NCBI GenBank assembly: GCA_038501195.1
Contig: JBBPUQ010000005.1
Coordinates: 744,001-808,000 of the forward strand
Direction of reading: 5' to 3'
Length of the DNA stretch: 64,000 nucleotides
Source of the DNA: Nemania diffusa
Taxonomy: Eukaryota > Ascomycota > Sordariomycetes > Xylariales > Xylariaceae
Shown: piece after piece, positions 49,579 through 61,280 of the stretch
How positions within the stretch are numbered: position 1 is the first letter of the stretch
How the letters are laid out: every line of letters starts with the position of its first letter
Position numbers and translations under genes: made by a program
Notes under the pieces: generated by a model
Database searches by the model: none
What the model saw: the letters and a program-made list of their open reading frames with translations, nothing else
Told to the model about the DNA's origin: nothing

Positions 49579-50966
49579 ATGAGCGCCCCTCAGTCGACCA
49601 CTAAACCATTCAATCTCGCCATCGTCGGTGGTGGCATCACCGGCCTGACGCTAGCCATCACCCTGCTCCAACACAATGTCCCCATCACCGTCTACGAGTC
49701 GGCGTCCGCATTCGGCGAGATCGGCGCCGGCGTCGGGTTCGGCCCCAACGCCGTGAAAGCCATGAGCCTCGTGTCCAAGGGCATGGAGGAGGCCTACCGG
49801 CGCTGCGGCACGAAACAGTGGAAGTCGAAGCAGGGCGTGTGGTTCACGGCGCGCGTCGCGGACCGCCGCAAGACCAACGCCGACGACGGCACCTTCGAAT
49901 ACGGGGGCAAGCCCGGCTTCAAGGTCGGCGACCCCCTCTTCGAGATCTTGTACCCCAACTTCGAGGAGATCGGCGGCGTCGGCGGCGTGCACCGCGCGCA
50001 CTTCCTCGACGAGCTCGTGAAGCTCGTGCCGGCGTCCATCGCGCACTTCGGCAAGCGCCTCGCCGACGTGACGAAAGCCGCCGACGGCTCCGAGGACGTG
50101 GTGCTGCGCTTCACGGACGGCTCCACGGCGCAGCACACGGCGGTGCTGGGCTGCGACGGCATCAAGTCGCAGACGCGCCGCCTGCTGCTCGGCACGGACG
50201 AGTATGACGCGGTCTTCTCCGGCAAGTGCGCGTACCGCGGCCTCGTGCCCATGGCGCGGGCCGTCGAGCTGCTCGGCGAGGAGAAGGCCATGAACAGCCA
50301 GATCTACTTCGGGTACCACGGGCACATCCTGACCTTCCCCATCGAGAAGGGCAAGACGATGAACGGTACGTCGTGACTTACACTAAACACATGGGATTAT
50401 TAGCTAATAGGTTGATTCTAGTCGTGGCGTTCGCGTCCCGCGAGGCCTGGACGTCTGATAAGTGGGTTCTCCAGGTGTCCAAGGAGGAGCTGCTGGCCGA
50501 CTTCGAGACGTGGGGCCCGCCGGCGACCACCATCGTCGCGGCCATGGAGCGCCACGACGTCTGGGCGCTCTTCGACCAGCCCTCCGCGCCGACGTTCTAC
50601 GGGACGGAGCCGCGCATCTGCCTCGTCGGCGACGCTGCCCACGCCACGACGCCGCACCAGGGGTCAGGGGCCGGCATGGGCATCGAAGACGCCTATGTCC
50701 TCGGGAACCTGATCGGCGAGGCGAACTCGGTGGCGGATCTGGACAAGGCGTTCAAGGCGTACGAAGAGGTTAGGAAGACGAGGAGCCAGAAGGTCGTGAC
50801 GACGAGTCGGGAGGCCGGACAGATATGGGATTTCGAGGGCGAGGGGATTAAGGACGATTTGGATGCTCTACAGCGGAATATGCAGGTCCGCATGCATTGG
50901 ATCTGGAATAATGATCTACCAGCCGACCTGGAGAGGGCGAAGGCGATCTTTAGACAGTCCACTTGA
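49579..50966 (+). CDS. FAD-dependent aromatic monooxygenase (salicylate hydroxylase-like)
   Basis: Group A flavoprotein monooxygenase using NAD(P)H and O2 to hydroxylate an aromatic ring; closest by eye to fungal salicylate hydroxylases. Two exons, 49579-50365 and 50422-50966, with a 56-nt phase-1 intron; 443 residues, the family size. FAD-binding GGGITG is at residues 17-22 (LAIVGGGITGLTLAITL), followed by VYESASAFGEIGAGVGFGPN. The DG motif appears as GCDGIKSQTRRLL, and the second FAD motif as ICLVGDAAHATTPHQGSGAG. There is no signal peptide or membrane segment. It stands alone, with no catechol-cleaving neighbour, so the substrate is inferred only from resemblance. The coding sequence is markedly G+C-rich compared with its flanks. 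Confidence 0.9.
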
Positions 50967-52530
50967 TGGTGTAGGATAGGAGTTTAGTCAGTCTGTCGTA
51001 AAATTAGTAAATGCAACCCGTAACTACAATGGGCCTTAAACAATACTATAAGTGGTCTCTGCCGTTTCCCAGTAGATGCACTGACGATGTAATATAGGGC
51101 GAGTTAGCCGCCTAACATGGATGTTCAGCGAGAGGGAGGAAAGAAACAGCGCGAGGAAGTTACTTCTGAGCCAATCAATATGATCACATAAACATGAGTC
51201 TAAATATAGTACCGGACTGTCGGGTTTGGGTTGCGTTTGTAAATTATACAATGCGGCCGATAGTCCGGGTACCGTAGAGGGATATACCACGGGGCGGCTA
51301 TCGTTTCTTTTGCCGTACCAAAAAGCGTCCAGGTAGAAGGCCTTTGTTTTGATATCTTGGTCTTAAGATGGGCATTTGTTAGCTCCTTAAGATTATGTGC
51401 AGGCCCTAGATATTCGAGACCCTCCGATTTAATCAATATACGTACTCGGTATTAACAAGTTTACGCTCTGTGAAACCGTTATCTAATACTCATCTTCGTC
51501 GAAAGAACTCATGTGAGAGCAGGGTTCCCGTATAGATAATCTAAGTCGCGGGTGTTATCGGGGGCAATGATGTAGATGACTATTGATATGGTTTACTTTT
51601 GGATGTTTGACCCTGTTATGGAAGCTATATTTGGAGAGTTTGATATTTAGTTCTTCACCGCTGTGTCTTAACTCAGCATTGTAATCCAGTGTGGCGTATT
51701 TGTGTCTCATAGCGACACCGACATCTCTAACGCACGAGGGAGTCTTGGATACTTAAGAACTCGCTATGATTTGCCGGTGTCTTGATGTAGTTAACGACCA
51801 CCACAGTATGTAGAAATAGGATGCACAACTATCTTCTACCTAAAACATTAATGGCATTTTCAAGCTTGTTTGCATCGCTTGTTTTTGTGTGTAGCTCTGG
51901 GTAATTCATATTCCTAAGCACATAGCCACTCTTGCATCATTATCACCTCATCAACAGGTTACACTCGGATAACAAGTTAGATATTAGACATGATAAACCT
52001 AATTTAGCGAGGAGCGTATTTCTTTCGTACACATAGTTCCTTGCTGCAATGGTCAGCACTGAAAACTGACACGTATTGTACACAAAACCCGTAATCTTAC
52101 AAAAACAAACATGTACGCAGTGGTTCGCCTTGCAGGACGAAAAGGAACTTGTAGCTATTGGCCGAGTTATGCAATTGCATTTTGAATACCGTGTTGCTGG
52201 CCATGGCATACTGGCTCACCCAAGTCTATGTCAACTTCGGGTCATAACAATGCAGAGCCGGGGAAATATTTGCATGTGAGGGACGTGGCTTTGAGTTAGT
52301 GGAGAGGGCGACGCCAAGGGAGCGCCTTAACGATATGTGAGGGCGCGCTTCTGTTGGCTAGAGCCGCAGACGCCCCAAATCATGTGAACCAGTCGTCCGG
52401 ATTGAGATAATGTGCGTCTGCGTAAGAGGCGTCGTGGGGACGGATGCCACTCGCGCCAGCACAACCTACTGCCTACTGCGTACATACATACACTATCTAC
52501 ACTGGGTAGACAGTAGACCGGGTAGAGCTG
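50967..52530. other. No gene seen (1.6 kb)
   Basis: Ordinary intergenic DNA, moderately A+T-rich. Frames at 51200-51436 and 51943-52209 (minus) are unrecognised. Confidence 0.45.
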
Positions 52531-52532
52531 TA

Positions 52533-52639
52533 CAGCCTTCTGCCCGGTAAAATGTTAGCGGGAGTACTTTACTAGGGGGTCAACCACGGTTTAGAAGATT
52601 TCCCCTGTAAGTATATATACTGCAAAATTTGTATGTAAA
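52533..52639 (+). repeat. Left 107-bp terminal inverted repeat
   Basis: Pairs with 55510-55616 with only two differences, one T/C and one C/T. Normal base composition right to the element edge. Confidence 0.9.
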
Positions 52640-52913
52640 GGTACTTAGCTGAAAAAAATCTTACGAATTTAATTTTACAGCTTTGTAATCAGTAAATTAG
52701 TAAAATAACTAATTACAAAAAAATGCAAAAAAGTAGTAAAGTAGTTTTTTGACTTTTTTTTTTTTGATTTTTTACTTATATTTTTAATTATTTTAAATTG
52801 CTAAAAAAATATTACTAAAACTTGAATTTTAAGCAATACAATTTTCAAAGTAATACTAAAAATAAATTTGTACAGCTATTTTAACTGCTTTATAATATTT
52901 TTACAGCTTTTTT

Positions 52914-53060
52914 TTATAAAGTATTAACTGCTATATTTTATATTTATGCTTTAACTTATAAAGTATTAACTGCTATATTTTATACTTAAGCTTTAATTTA
53001 TAGCGTTTTAACTGCTATATTTTTTTTTTAAGTTTTAATTTATAGCACTTTAGCTATAAC
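52914..53060 (+). repeat. 42-bp tandem array inside the transposon
   Basis: Units begin at 52914, 52956, 52998 and 53040 (exact 42-bp period), starting TTATAAAG or TTATAGC and containing TTAACTGCTATATTT. Three full copies and one partial copy. Confidence 0.7.
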
Positions 53061-54300
53061 TACTGTTTTTTTTTTTATAACTATTTGTACAGTTTATTTT
53101 TAACTTTTAATAACAACTTTTTCAACTTTTTTTATTGCTTTTTTTTGAACTAGTAATTTAATTTTAACTATTAATTTAACTATTTATTAATTTGCAAAAA
53201 CTTATGCTTTAAGTTATACTTAACTGTTTAGCTTTCAATTTTTACAATTTAGTTAAAATTTTTAAACTACTGATTAATTTGAAAACTTTTATACGAATTT
53301 ATACTTTTATACGCGATTAAAAAGTCAAAATTAAAACTTTATAAAATACTGCTAGCTAAACTTATAAAAAAATTGTATAAAAACAAAACTTTATAGCTTA
53401 TTAAGTTTAATAAATTTATAGTTATTTTATTATACTTTTAAAACAGGTTAAAAAACTTGTAATTGATACGCTTTATTGCTAAATTTTAAAACATTAGCTT
53501 AATAGTAACTATAAAAATTATAAAATGTTTTAGTTTTTTATTTTTTTTTTAATTTTTAAATTTTAACTTTTTAGCAATAAAGCTATTTATATAGCTATAT
53601 ATATTTTAAGCTATATTAAAAAGATTTGTTAATTTTAAATCAAATTTATTACTGTTTATAAATAAAACTATTTTTGTTTTATTTACGAAATTTTAGCTAA
53701 GTAGCTTAACAAAAAAAACTAGTTATAAATCGATTTTATTGCTTTTTTAAACAAATGTTAAACTTATACGAAGCTTATATAAAAAATCTAAATTATTTTT
53801 TATATTAACAAAAATTTTTACAACTATAATTTTATATACAAAAAGCTGATAAGTTAAATAATTTAAAAAATAATTTAAAGCAATATAAAAAGATCTTTTT
53901 ATATTTAGCTTAAAAAACAAAGAAAAATTAACGCAAAAAAATATAACATAAAAATTATTTTTTTAGTTAATAAATTTGCTTATATAAAACTAAAGCTAAT
54001 ATTTTAATAAAATAATGCTTTTTTTTATAAAGCAAAGTTAACTAAAAAAACTATTGCTAAATATAAAATTTAAACAATCAAATAACTTGTTTATAGTTTT
54101 AATATTTTATTTATTAAAAATATATAGTTTTAAATAAAAAACTATTTATATAACAAGTATAATTTTTAAAGCTTTAAAAAGCTTAAATTATATGCTGCTG
54201 TTAAAAAAGCTTAGTAAGCAGTACTTAAAAATTATTTGAAAAAGCTAGCAAAAAAAATGCTAAAAAAGCTACAAAAAGTAATTGTTTATTAAAAAGATTT

Positions 54301-54436
54301 TTTAAATTAATAAAATCAATAAAATTAAGCTTTTAAATTAATAAAATTGCAAAACAACTTTTTAAATCGATAAAATTAATAAAATCAAATTTTTAAATTA
54401 ATAAAATTGTAAAACAACTTTTTAAATTAATAAAAA
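54301..54436 (+). repeat. 60-bp tandem repeat inside the transposon
   Basis: Two 60-bp units (54301-54360 and 54361-54420) ending AAAACAACTT, plus a 16-base partial third. Each is itself built of TTTAAATTAATAAAAT-like subunits. Confidence 0.7.
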
Positions 54437-55509
54437 CAGCTTTTTTTATTTATTTGATTTTATAGCAAGTTACTTTTTTAAAAAAAGTTAAAATATTGTT
54501 AGAAAACTAGCTTTATATTATAATACATTTTTTATATAAAATAAATAGTATAAGTGTTTTTTGAACAATTTTAATTTAGCTAACTTAGTACTTTTTTGAA
54601 AGTAGTATTTATATAGTTATTTTATTAACAAATAGCTTATTTTTTAACAGCAATAAAATCAATAAAAAAATAGTTTTTTATACAAAATTATATTATAAAA
54701 AACTTAAAAAAAAATATATAAATTGTTTATTATAACTACTATACTTGCTTTTTTTACTGATTGTTTTAGCTTTTTAATTTGCTGCTAGTATTTTATTATT
54801 AATTGTAACTTTTTTATTAAAAAAACTTTTATTTTAGTTTTTTGTTAAAAAAAAAAATGACTTTTATAAATGCTTTGTAAATTTATAGCTATTATTTTAA
54901 ACTTAATATTATATGCTTTTTGAAAATAAATTATATAAGCGTTGCTTTTTTCGAAAGTAACGTTTAGCAATTTAGATATATTTATATAAAACTTTATTAG
55001 TTAAAAAAATAAAAAAAATTAAAGTTATATACAAATAAGTAATACTATAAAAAGCACAAAAAATATAGCAAAATTTATTGTAACTGTTATACTAAAGCTT
55101 TATTAATGTTGTTTTATTAGCTAAAATATTGTTTTTTTATACAATTGTTTTATAAAAACAATATAAAGCGCAATAAAATGTAGCTAATAGCGCAGTGCTA
55201 GTAAATCAGTTGAAATAAATGTAATAGGTTTATTTTTAATAGTTTCAAGCTTTTAAACAAACTAATTATAACGTTTAAAAATAGCGTAAAATCAAAAGAT
55301 TGCAGTAATTAATGCAATAACAAATATAAAATGCAGTAATAAATGTAGATTTAAACTATAAGTTGTAAATAAAATATAAGTTAAAAAAAAAAAAAAGTTA
55401 AAAAAATAAATTAAAGATTAGAAGTATAAGTTGTAAGTATAAGCTGCAGAAAAAAAAAAGGGTTAGTAGCTAAAACAGAGGGTAAAATTAGATTTTTTAA
55501 TCAGGTATT

Positions 55510-55616
55510 TTTACATACAAATTTTGCAGTATATATACTTACAGGGAAAATCTTCTGAACCGTGGTTGACCCCCTAGTAAAGTACTCCCGCTAACATTTT
55601 ACCGGGCAGAAGGCTG
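55510..55616 (-). repeat. Right 107-bp terminal inverted repeat
   Basis: Reverse complement of 52533-52639, followed by the TA duplication at 55617-55618. Confidence 0.9.
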
Positions 55617-55618
55617 TA

Positions 55619-58600
55619 GACGAATAACTGACGCGCGTAGATTGTCCAGCCGGCCCGTTTTGGCGGCCCGAGCTCACCGATTCTCTAGAGCACAGTACAG
55701 GCTCTCGTAATCAGCATCCGCGAGGAAAAGCTGGAGATGGGCGATCCGGCAGCCAGCCCAGCGGAAGCATGGGTAGTCATCAGGTAAAACTACTCAACCA
55801 AACTACCACCTTCCGAGAGAGGCAATGTGTAGTGGCGGGGGGGCAATATCCTAAGAGTCGTAAAAGTGCAACATGTCATGTCCAAGTAGGGCGCTATTAA
55901 GCGCCGCCGGCGAAGCTAGAGTGGTTCACGATTGGCTGCTTTCACGCTACCCGCGGCATGGTCAGGGTTCTTACCCGTGTCTATTCCAAATGTGTGCTTG
56001 GACAGTGGTCTGAGGTTTGCGGTGGATGGGGCATGGATGATTCATCTAGCATGGTCTTTTGCTTCCCTCTTCATCGGAGGCTGGTTCCTGACGAGGAAAG
56101 CATCCGTGCAAGGATTGCACCAACAATTCAGGGCTAGGAATACCGGCATGTCCTTACGGTAGAGCCTGAGATACCGGGGGAGATGCGAATCCTTGGCTTA
56201 AAGTCCGAGCTCGAGTCTGTATGTAAGCGTGACGAAAAGCAAGTTCTAGTCGAATGCACTAGGATTCGTGAGTGATGAGGCGTTTAATTTTCAACGTTCA
56301 ATATTCACAGTGTTCGTTCGTTTGCGACTGTGCTGTATTATCTGGACTAGTCTAGGTAAGATTCTTTAAGTCTTAGAAGACCCGTTAACTCTGGTTTTGG
56401 AATCCGGGCGCAACCCCGGAGGCACTAGCCAAGATAATTCAATCTCCAAGCCGCGCCGAGCTCTTGACCAAGCCTCGGCCGAAGATTAGCGGCCATCTTA
56501 GCGATCAGTCAAAATTTTAGCTTAACGGCGGGAATCTCGTGGGTATTAAAATCAAATGATAAATGTTAACAAGGGGTTACGAAGAAAGTTGCCACTCTAG
56601 TTTCAACGGTCTAGACTCTCCTAGAATGTAGAACATGGAAACATAGCTACGTAATGCTGGTTGAAATAGCCTGGTCAGTGAGGAAAAAGAAAGGCGTTTA
56701 GATAGGCATATAGCTGAAAAGGGCAAGTTCTATCTATCTAGGTTTAGCATCCATCTCCACACACCCCCGGCTGTGGTGACTCTGGCGATCCTCGAAAATG
56801 GCGGCTGACAGGCTCGAAACGAAACGGTTTTCTCTTGGCACTTTGAGAAACTTTACGCGATTGTCCTTCCCGCCTTGTCTAAATATCTACTGCAGATTGC
56901 GTTGTTAAGCCTCAGCAATTGACTAGTCTGTCATTATAAAGTTGACTTGTACATATGTAGGGCCAGCAAGGATTTACGCGGGACAATTCTCCTATCAGCG
57001 CAGATAAATGAGCATGTTTCAGTGACCCTAACAACTTGCATGAAGGCTGATTTTTAAGATATGCTGTGAGCCGAGCTGGAAAAGCTTAAGACTTCCGATG
57101 CAGGTCTACCTAGAAGGAAAACAGCACAGAATACTATCAAGACAACTGGGAAAAACATAGCACGCTAGCCTTACGATACAATGCAGCAGTTCTAGAATCA
57201 AACCATTAACGAGTTGTTATTAGTCTAAGTTAGAATACTGTGACTGTACGTATATAGGTATAATGTGATCGTCCAGTTTCTAGTCTAGTGTAGATGTTTT
57301 GACCCCAACCACATTTTGAACATGATCGGGTCTGGGATTTGGGATTCGGGATCGCCCGGGCCAATGGCACCGTTGGAGCCTAGATGCAAGCAAGTTCAGC
57401 ACGTGTTGGTAGCATCGTGGAGGAGAAAATCGTTTCCAATATTTACAAGGATTGTTCATTAATACCCAGGCTAGGTCGGCAAACAAACTCCAAGATTTTG
57501 ATCCTTCGTCAACTGCTATGTTACTGTATACCTAGGTAGGTATTTAGTGTACGTAAAATACGATCCCGTGCTTTGGACTCCCTGTCCGAGACCCTGTTAG
57601 AAGCGTTTCGGTCTTGCAGTAGTGTGCAAATACGGTGAGCGCCTTATCAAGCCTTATATGAGTATAGTCCTACCTGCTACGATTGAGGGTGCGTTCGGTG
57701 TACGAAATAGTACTCTTGATATAGCACGGAGCATCTATCTGCTATACTATGGGTGTACCCCAAGTTTTGGCTTTTCTTTAAGGCTAGTGGCATAAAGGAT
57801 CTTCAGCCTCGGGGATGGCAACATGATTACACACGAGTTACTATGATCTCCTTAACACAACATTTTTATTGTTTATTTCCACCAATGCTTAACAGCGCTT
57901 CGTCTCATTGCCGCGGACCCAAGGATACGTGGATTATATACCTTGCCCGTATAAGAGAGTCTATGTAAGCAAGCTACCTAGTCTTAAGTTACGTAGTGCA
58001 GTGAATAGGATAGGTGGATGCGACTAGGCTTTTTGAATTGGAATTAATAGAAATCGCGCAGGTAGCAATACTACTTACTACCCAGGTTGATATACTTACG
58101 TGTGTAGGACCTACCTAGGTATATTTCTCTTATCAGGAGCTCTCAAGAGGTCGGCAACCGACTATGAACTTGGGGGAATACATCAGTACACTACTGTAGG
58201 TACACTGCAGGGTATGATTGCAAGGCGAGCTGCCCTGGCCTAAGCTCGCAGGGGTTGCACGGGACTCAAGTCCGAAATGAGCACGCATCTTATCTACTCA
58301 TTAGGTAGGTAATCATGAATAACGTGATTTTTGGCTGGAGTATTGGACAAATAGTCGGATGGGTATGCTGGGTAGTGCACAATAAGGCATGTTTAAGCTA
58401 TCATCAGCCTGTAGAGTATTTTCTTTTGCTGACGCACATAGATAAGTAGGTATGCTACATAAATACTACTTATTAGAATAAAAGGTTTAAAGAGGGAATA
58501 GAAACCCGGCTAATTGACCACTCAGGGTCGATTTCTACCATACCTCTTTGCTTTCCGCTTGACAATGCTTGTTGAGGCCTAAAGCTAACCTTGAATACCT

Positions 58601-60512
58601 GATGGATGTAACACATTCAACATCGTCGCTGCTGCTATAAGTCCACTGGGGGTGGCCATGGCCGTCGGCTAGCGAATCGCAGGAGCTGTATAGTACCCTA
58701 CTGTAGGGATGTGGGGTAGGTCCTAATAGACGCGCTGCTTTTACAGAGTATATGTAGGGAGGAATACTGTATACCTAGCACTGTAAGTGGCGATTGGTGG
58801 GTAGGAAGGACAGTGTATCTAACGATCTCCTCACGGATCATATTCACTTTTCCCCATCTCACCCACAATATCATTATCACTCCCAATTGCAATGTCTCGG
58901 CTAGCAAAGGCCTAGCTAATTGGCATGTTTACATACGCCTTACGCATCACGAGGTGCTCATCACTATGTAGGCATTGCTGTACATATTGTCGCGGCGACA
59001 ATATCTTGGGATTGTCGGCATCCGGCATAATGTAGGTATAGGTATGCTGCGCCTTTACCCACCTATACAGTACATACGACACGCAAACCGGCATAGATGC
59101 AGGTATGACAAGGATGGTGGGGAGAAATATTGAACAGGGCGGCCTTTTCCGAGCTCAGTACTGCTACCCACAGACTATCCCGTTTCCTAAGCGTTGACTT
59201 GATCACTCGACATACTACTGGTATTTTTCCACGATCCAGCAACATACATACGAGCTGTCTCGGGCAATTGTACAACTTGGCAGCATTACGCGACGATAGG
59301 TAATAATCAATATGATAGTTCCTATTTGGAGATGCGTTGCATTCTAACGCTGTACAACACAACACGACATAGGTCCTTTTTGCCTTGCCCTGGAAGCCTG
59401 AACTCGCCAGCTACTTACTGCAAGGGGGGCCGTGCTACTGGCCAATTTATCGTACACATGGTGTAGTATAGTATTCGAGGATCCACGCAGAATACTACTC
59501 TTCAGTACCTCCGCGTAGATATCTAGTGTGGTATGGATGCGTTCAGAAAACAGCTACCCTTGCAAACTGGGACCCCTGGATGGACGAGACTCCCGATACC
59601 CTCCCTCAATGCCCCATTTCGGTTGCCAAGAGGAGGCGAGATCTCGGATTACCGTACTTATTCCTGTACTGTACCTATTGTACATACACTAGAGGCGGCC
59701 TCATTCCCGTGCCGTCTACCATTCTAGGTACACCACCAGTACATTGGGATGTATACGTACGTATGCGTATGTATGTACATACAGGATCGCTGCAATGGCA
59801 GGGAGTCATGTAGGTACTGCGTAAGGTATAGTGCACAGCTCCCAAACCAAATCCCTTCGAGCGAAGGCGTCGTGGCTTGCTTTGCAGGGGAGAGTGAAAG
59901 ATGGTGTTGAGCATCGGAGCAGTTTTGAACAAGTGAGAGAAAAGGGAGGCGGAATTCAGATTCATCATATCTTCCATTGTTTTTCTCGGGCCCGTGGCGG
60001 AAAACACGGCGAGAAAAACACGATATGCACACAGCATCATCACCAATATCGCTACCAACCTCGCTCTACTTTCATTTCTCTCTCGGTTTATGATTGGTGC
60101 CTTCTGCGTGTTCTTCAGCGCTCCATTTTTTGCCCTCTTTGGACTCAATCTCGGCTGGGGAGCCCGCATCTCGCATGGGCACCAGATGCACCCATCAGTT
60201 TATATATAGTACCATACACACACCCACCACTTTAAGCGCCCGCCGGCTACTCGCAACGGCCTCATACACAGAGAGAGACCCTAGTTGCCGCTCATTCATC
60301 CTTGTCCGCTCCACTGGCCAATTGCGCTACGGCTGATCTGAAATTCTGTATAATAGAACTTTGATCTGCAGCTGCTCTTGTGTTTTCTTTTTCGCCTCAC
60401 CTCTAGATCTTTATTCACTTCACACAAGTCGTGGCACGGTGTCTATTCCCAGGACAAACTAGACAAACTAGGAGAGAAAACAAGAAAAAAGTGAAAAAGC
60501 CAACGAAAAAAT
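55619..60512. other. No gene seen (4.9 kb, gene-poor)
   Basis: The longest non-repetitive stretch without a recognisable gene. Short frames occur (55932-56162, 57753-57968, 59526-59813, 59675-60235) but none has domain features. CCTAGGTA palindromes recur near 57527 and 58114. The last 300 bases are CT-rich and probably hold the promoter of the secreted protein gene. Confidence 0.45.
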
Positions 60513-61280
60513 ATGCAACTCCAGGGTGCATTCCTCTTCCTTTCGGCTCTGGCCGTGACAACAGCCAGTCCCGTGGGCCGGCGATGTAATTCGAGTGGCG
60601 TCACTTATGTCCTGCCAAGCACCGGTGGTATGTTACGAAAGACTGTGCCGCACCCGACTTTCAGTACTGACTTATACCAAACAGGTCCCACTCCGTTGCC
60701 GGCGCCCGATCTACCACTCAAGCATATACTGGTCGGTCATGGTGTCCAGAACTACACTTGCGCCTCAGTCGGCGTTGCGGGCACGAGCATAGGCGCCCTC
60801 GCAGTTCTGTATGATGTAACGAACCTCTACCCGGGATCGGGCCCCGACGCCCTCTCCGCTGCAAACTGGAGTGTTCTCACCGGCACGGTCCTACACACGA
60901 CGAGCCTGCCTATCCAGACAGCAAGCCCGGCAGCGCCGTTCCCGCCCCCTGCGAACCTTTCCGTGGGCGGCATCTTGAACCCCCTGCCCTTCATTGGCCA
61001 TCACTTCTTCGACTTGAACGGCGTGCCGACCTTCTCGCTCAACAACGACGCTGAGCTCTTCAAGGGAATGAAGGTCCTCGGCATCCCCGCGCCAGCTGAC
61101 GCGGACGAGGGCCTCTCTGGCGAGGGCGCCGTCGACTGGCTCTACCTCAGCGACAAGGGCGGCAGCATAGGCATCAGCAAGGTCTACCGTGTGCTCACCT
61201 CTGGCGGTGACTCATCTGCATGCAGTGCCGTTGGTGAGACGCAGAGTGTCCCGTACACGGCTTCATACTGGATCTACTAA
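60513..61280 (+). CDS. Secreted DUF3455 family protein
   Basis: Single-exon gene of 255 residues in a fungal family of unknown function (DUF3455, often mislabelled malate dehydrogenase). Signal peptide at residues 1 to about 18 (MQLQGAFLFLSALAVTTAS), followed by a short Pro-Val-Gly-Arg-Arg segment that could be a processing site. Family landmarks: LPLKHILVGHGVQNYTCASV, GALAVLYDVTNLYPG, HHFFDLNGVPTFSL, GAVDWLYLSDKGGSIGISKV and the C-terminal VPYTASYWIY. Three or more Asn-X-Ser/Thr sequons (CNSSG, NYTC, NWSV, NLSV) fit secretion. Function unknown; no pathway context. Confidence 0.88.
   Translation: MQLQGAFLFLSALAVTTASPVGRRCNSSGVTYVLPSTGGMLRKTVPHPTFSTDLYQTGPTPLPAPDLPLKHILVGHGVQNYTCASVGVAGTSIGALAVLYDVTNLYPGSGPDALSAANWSVLTGTVLHTTSLPIQTASPAAPFPPPANLSVGGILNPLPFIGHHFFDLNGVPTFSLNNDAELFKGMKVLGIPAPADADEGLSGEGAVDWLYLSDKGGSIGISKVYRVLTSGGDSSACSAVGETQSVPYTASYWIY

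Larger units (their letters stand above)
52533..55616. mobile_element. TA-flanked transposon with 107-bp inverted repeats, A+T-eroded
   Basis: A 3084-bp element whose ends form long inverted repeats, 52533-52639 and 55510-55616, identical except at two of 107 positions. Both ends start CAGCCTTCTGCCCGG and are flanked by TA (52531-52532 and 55617-55618), as for Tc1/mariner-type insertion. The interior is A+T-rich but less extreme than the other two islands and keeps scattered CG and CA. It contains two short tandem arrays (listed separately) and no readable frame. It could be a RIP-mutated transposon or a non-autonomous element. Confidence 0.78.

Noticed and set aside
49651..50325. Long antisense frame (224 codons) within the monooxygenase
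   Set aside because: G+C-rich shadow of the real gene; no start context, no family features.
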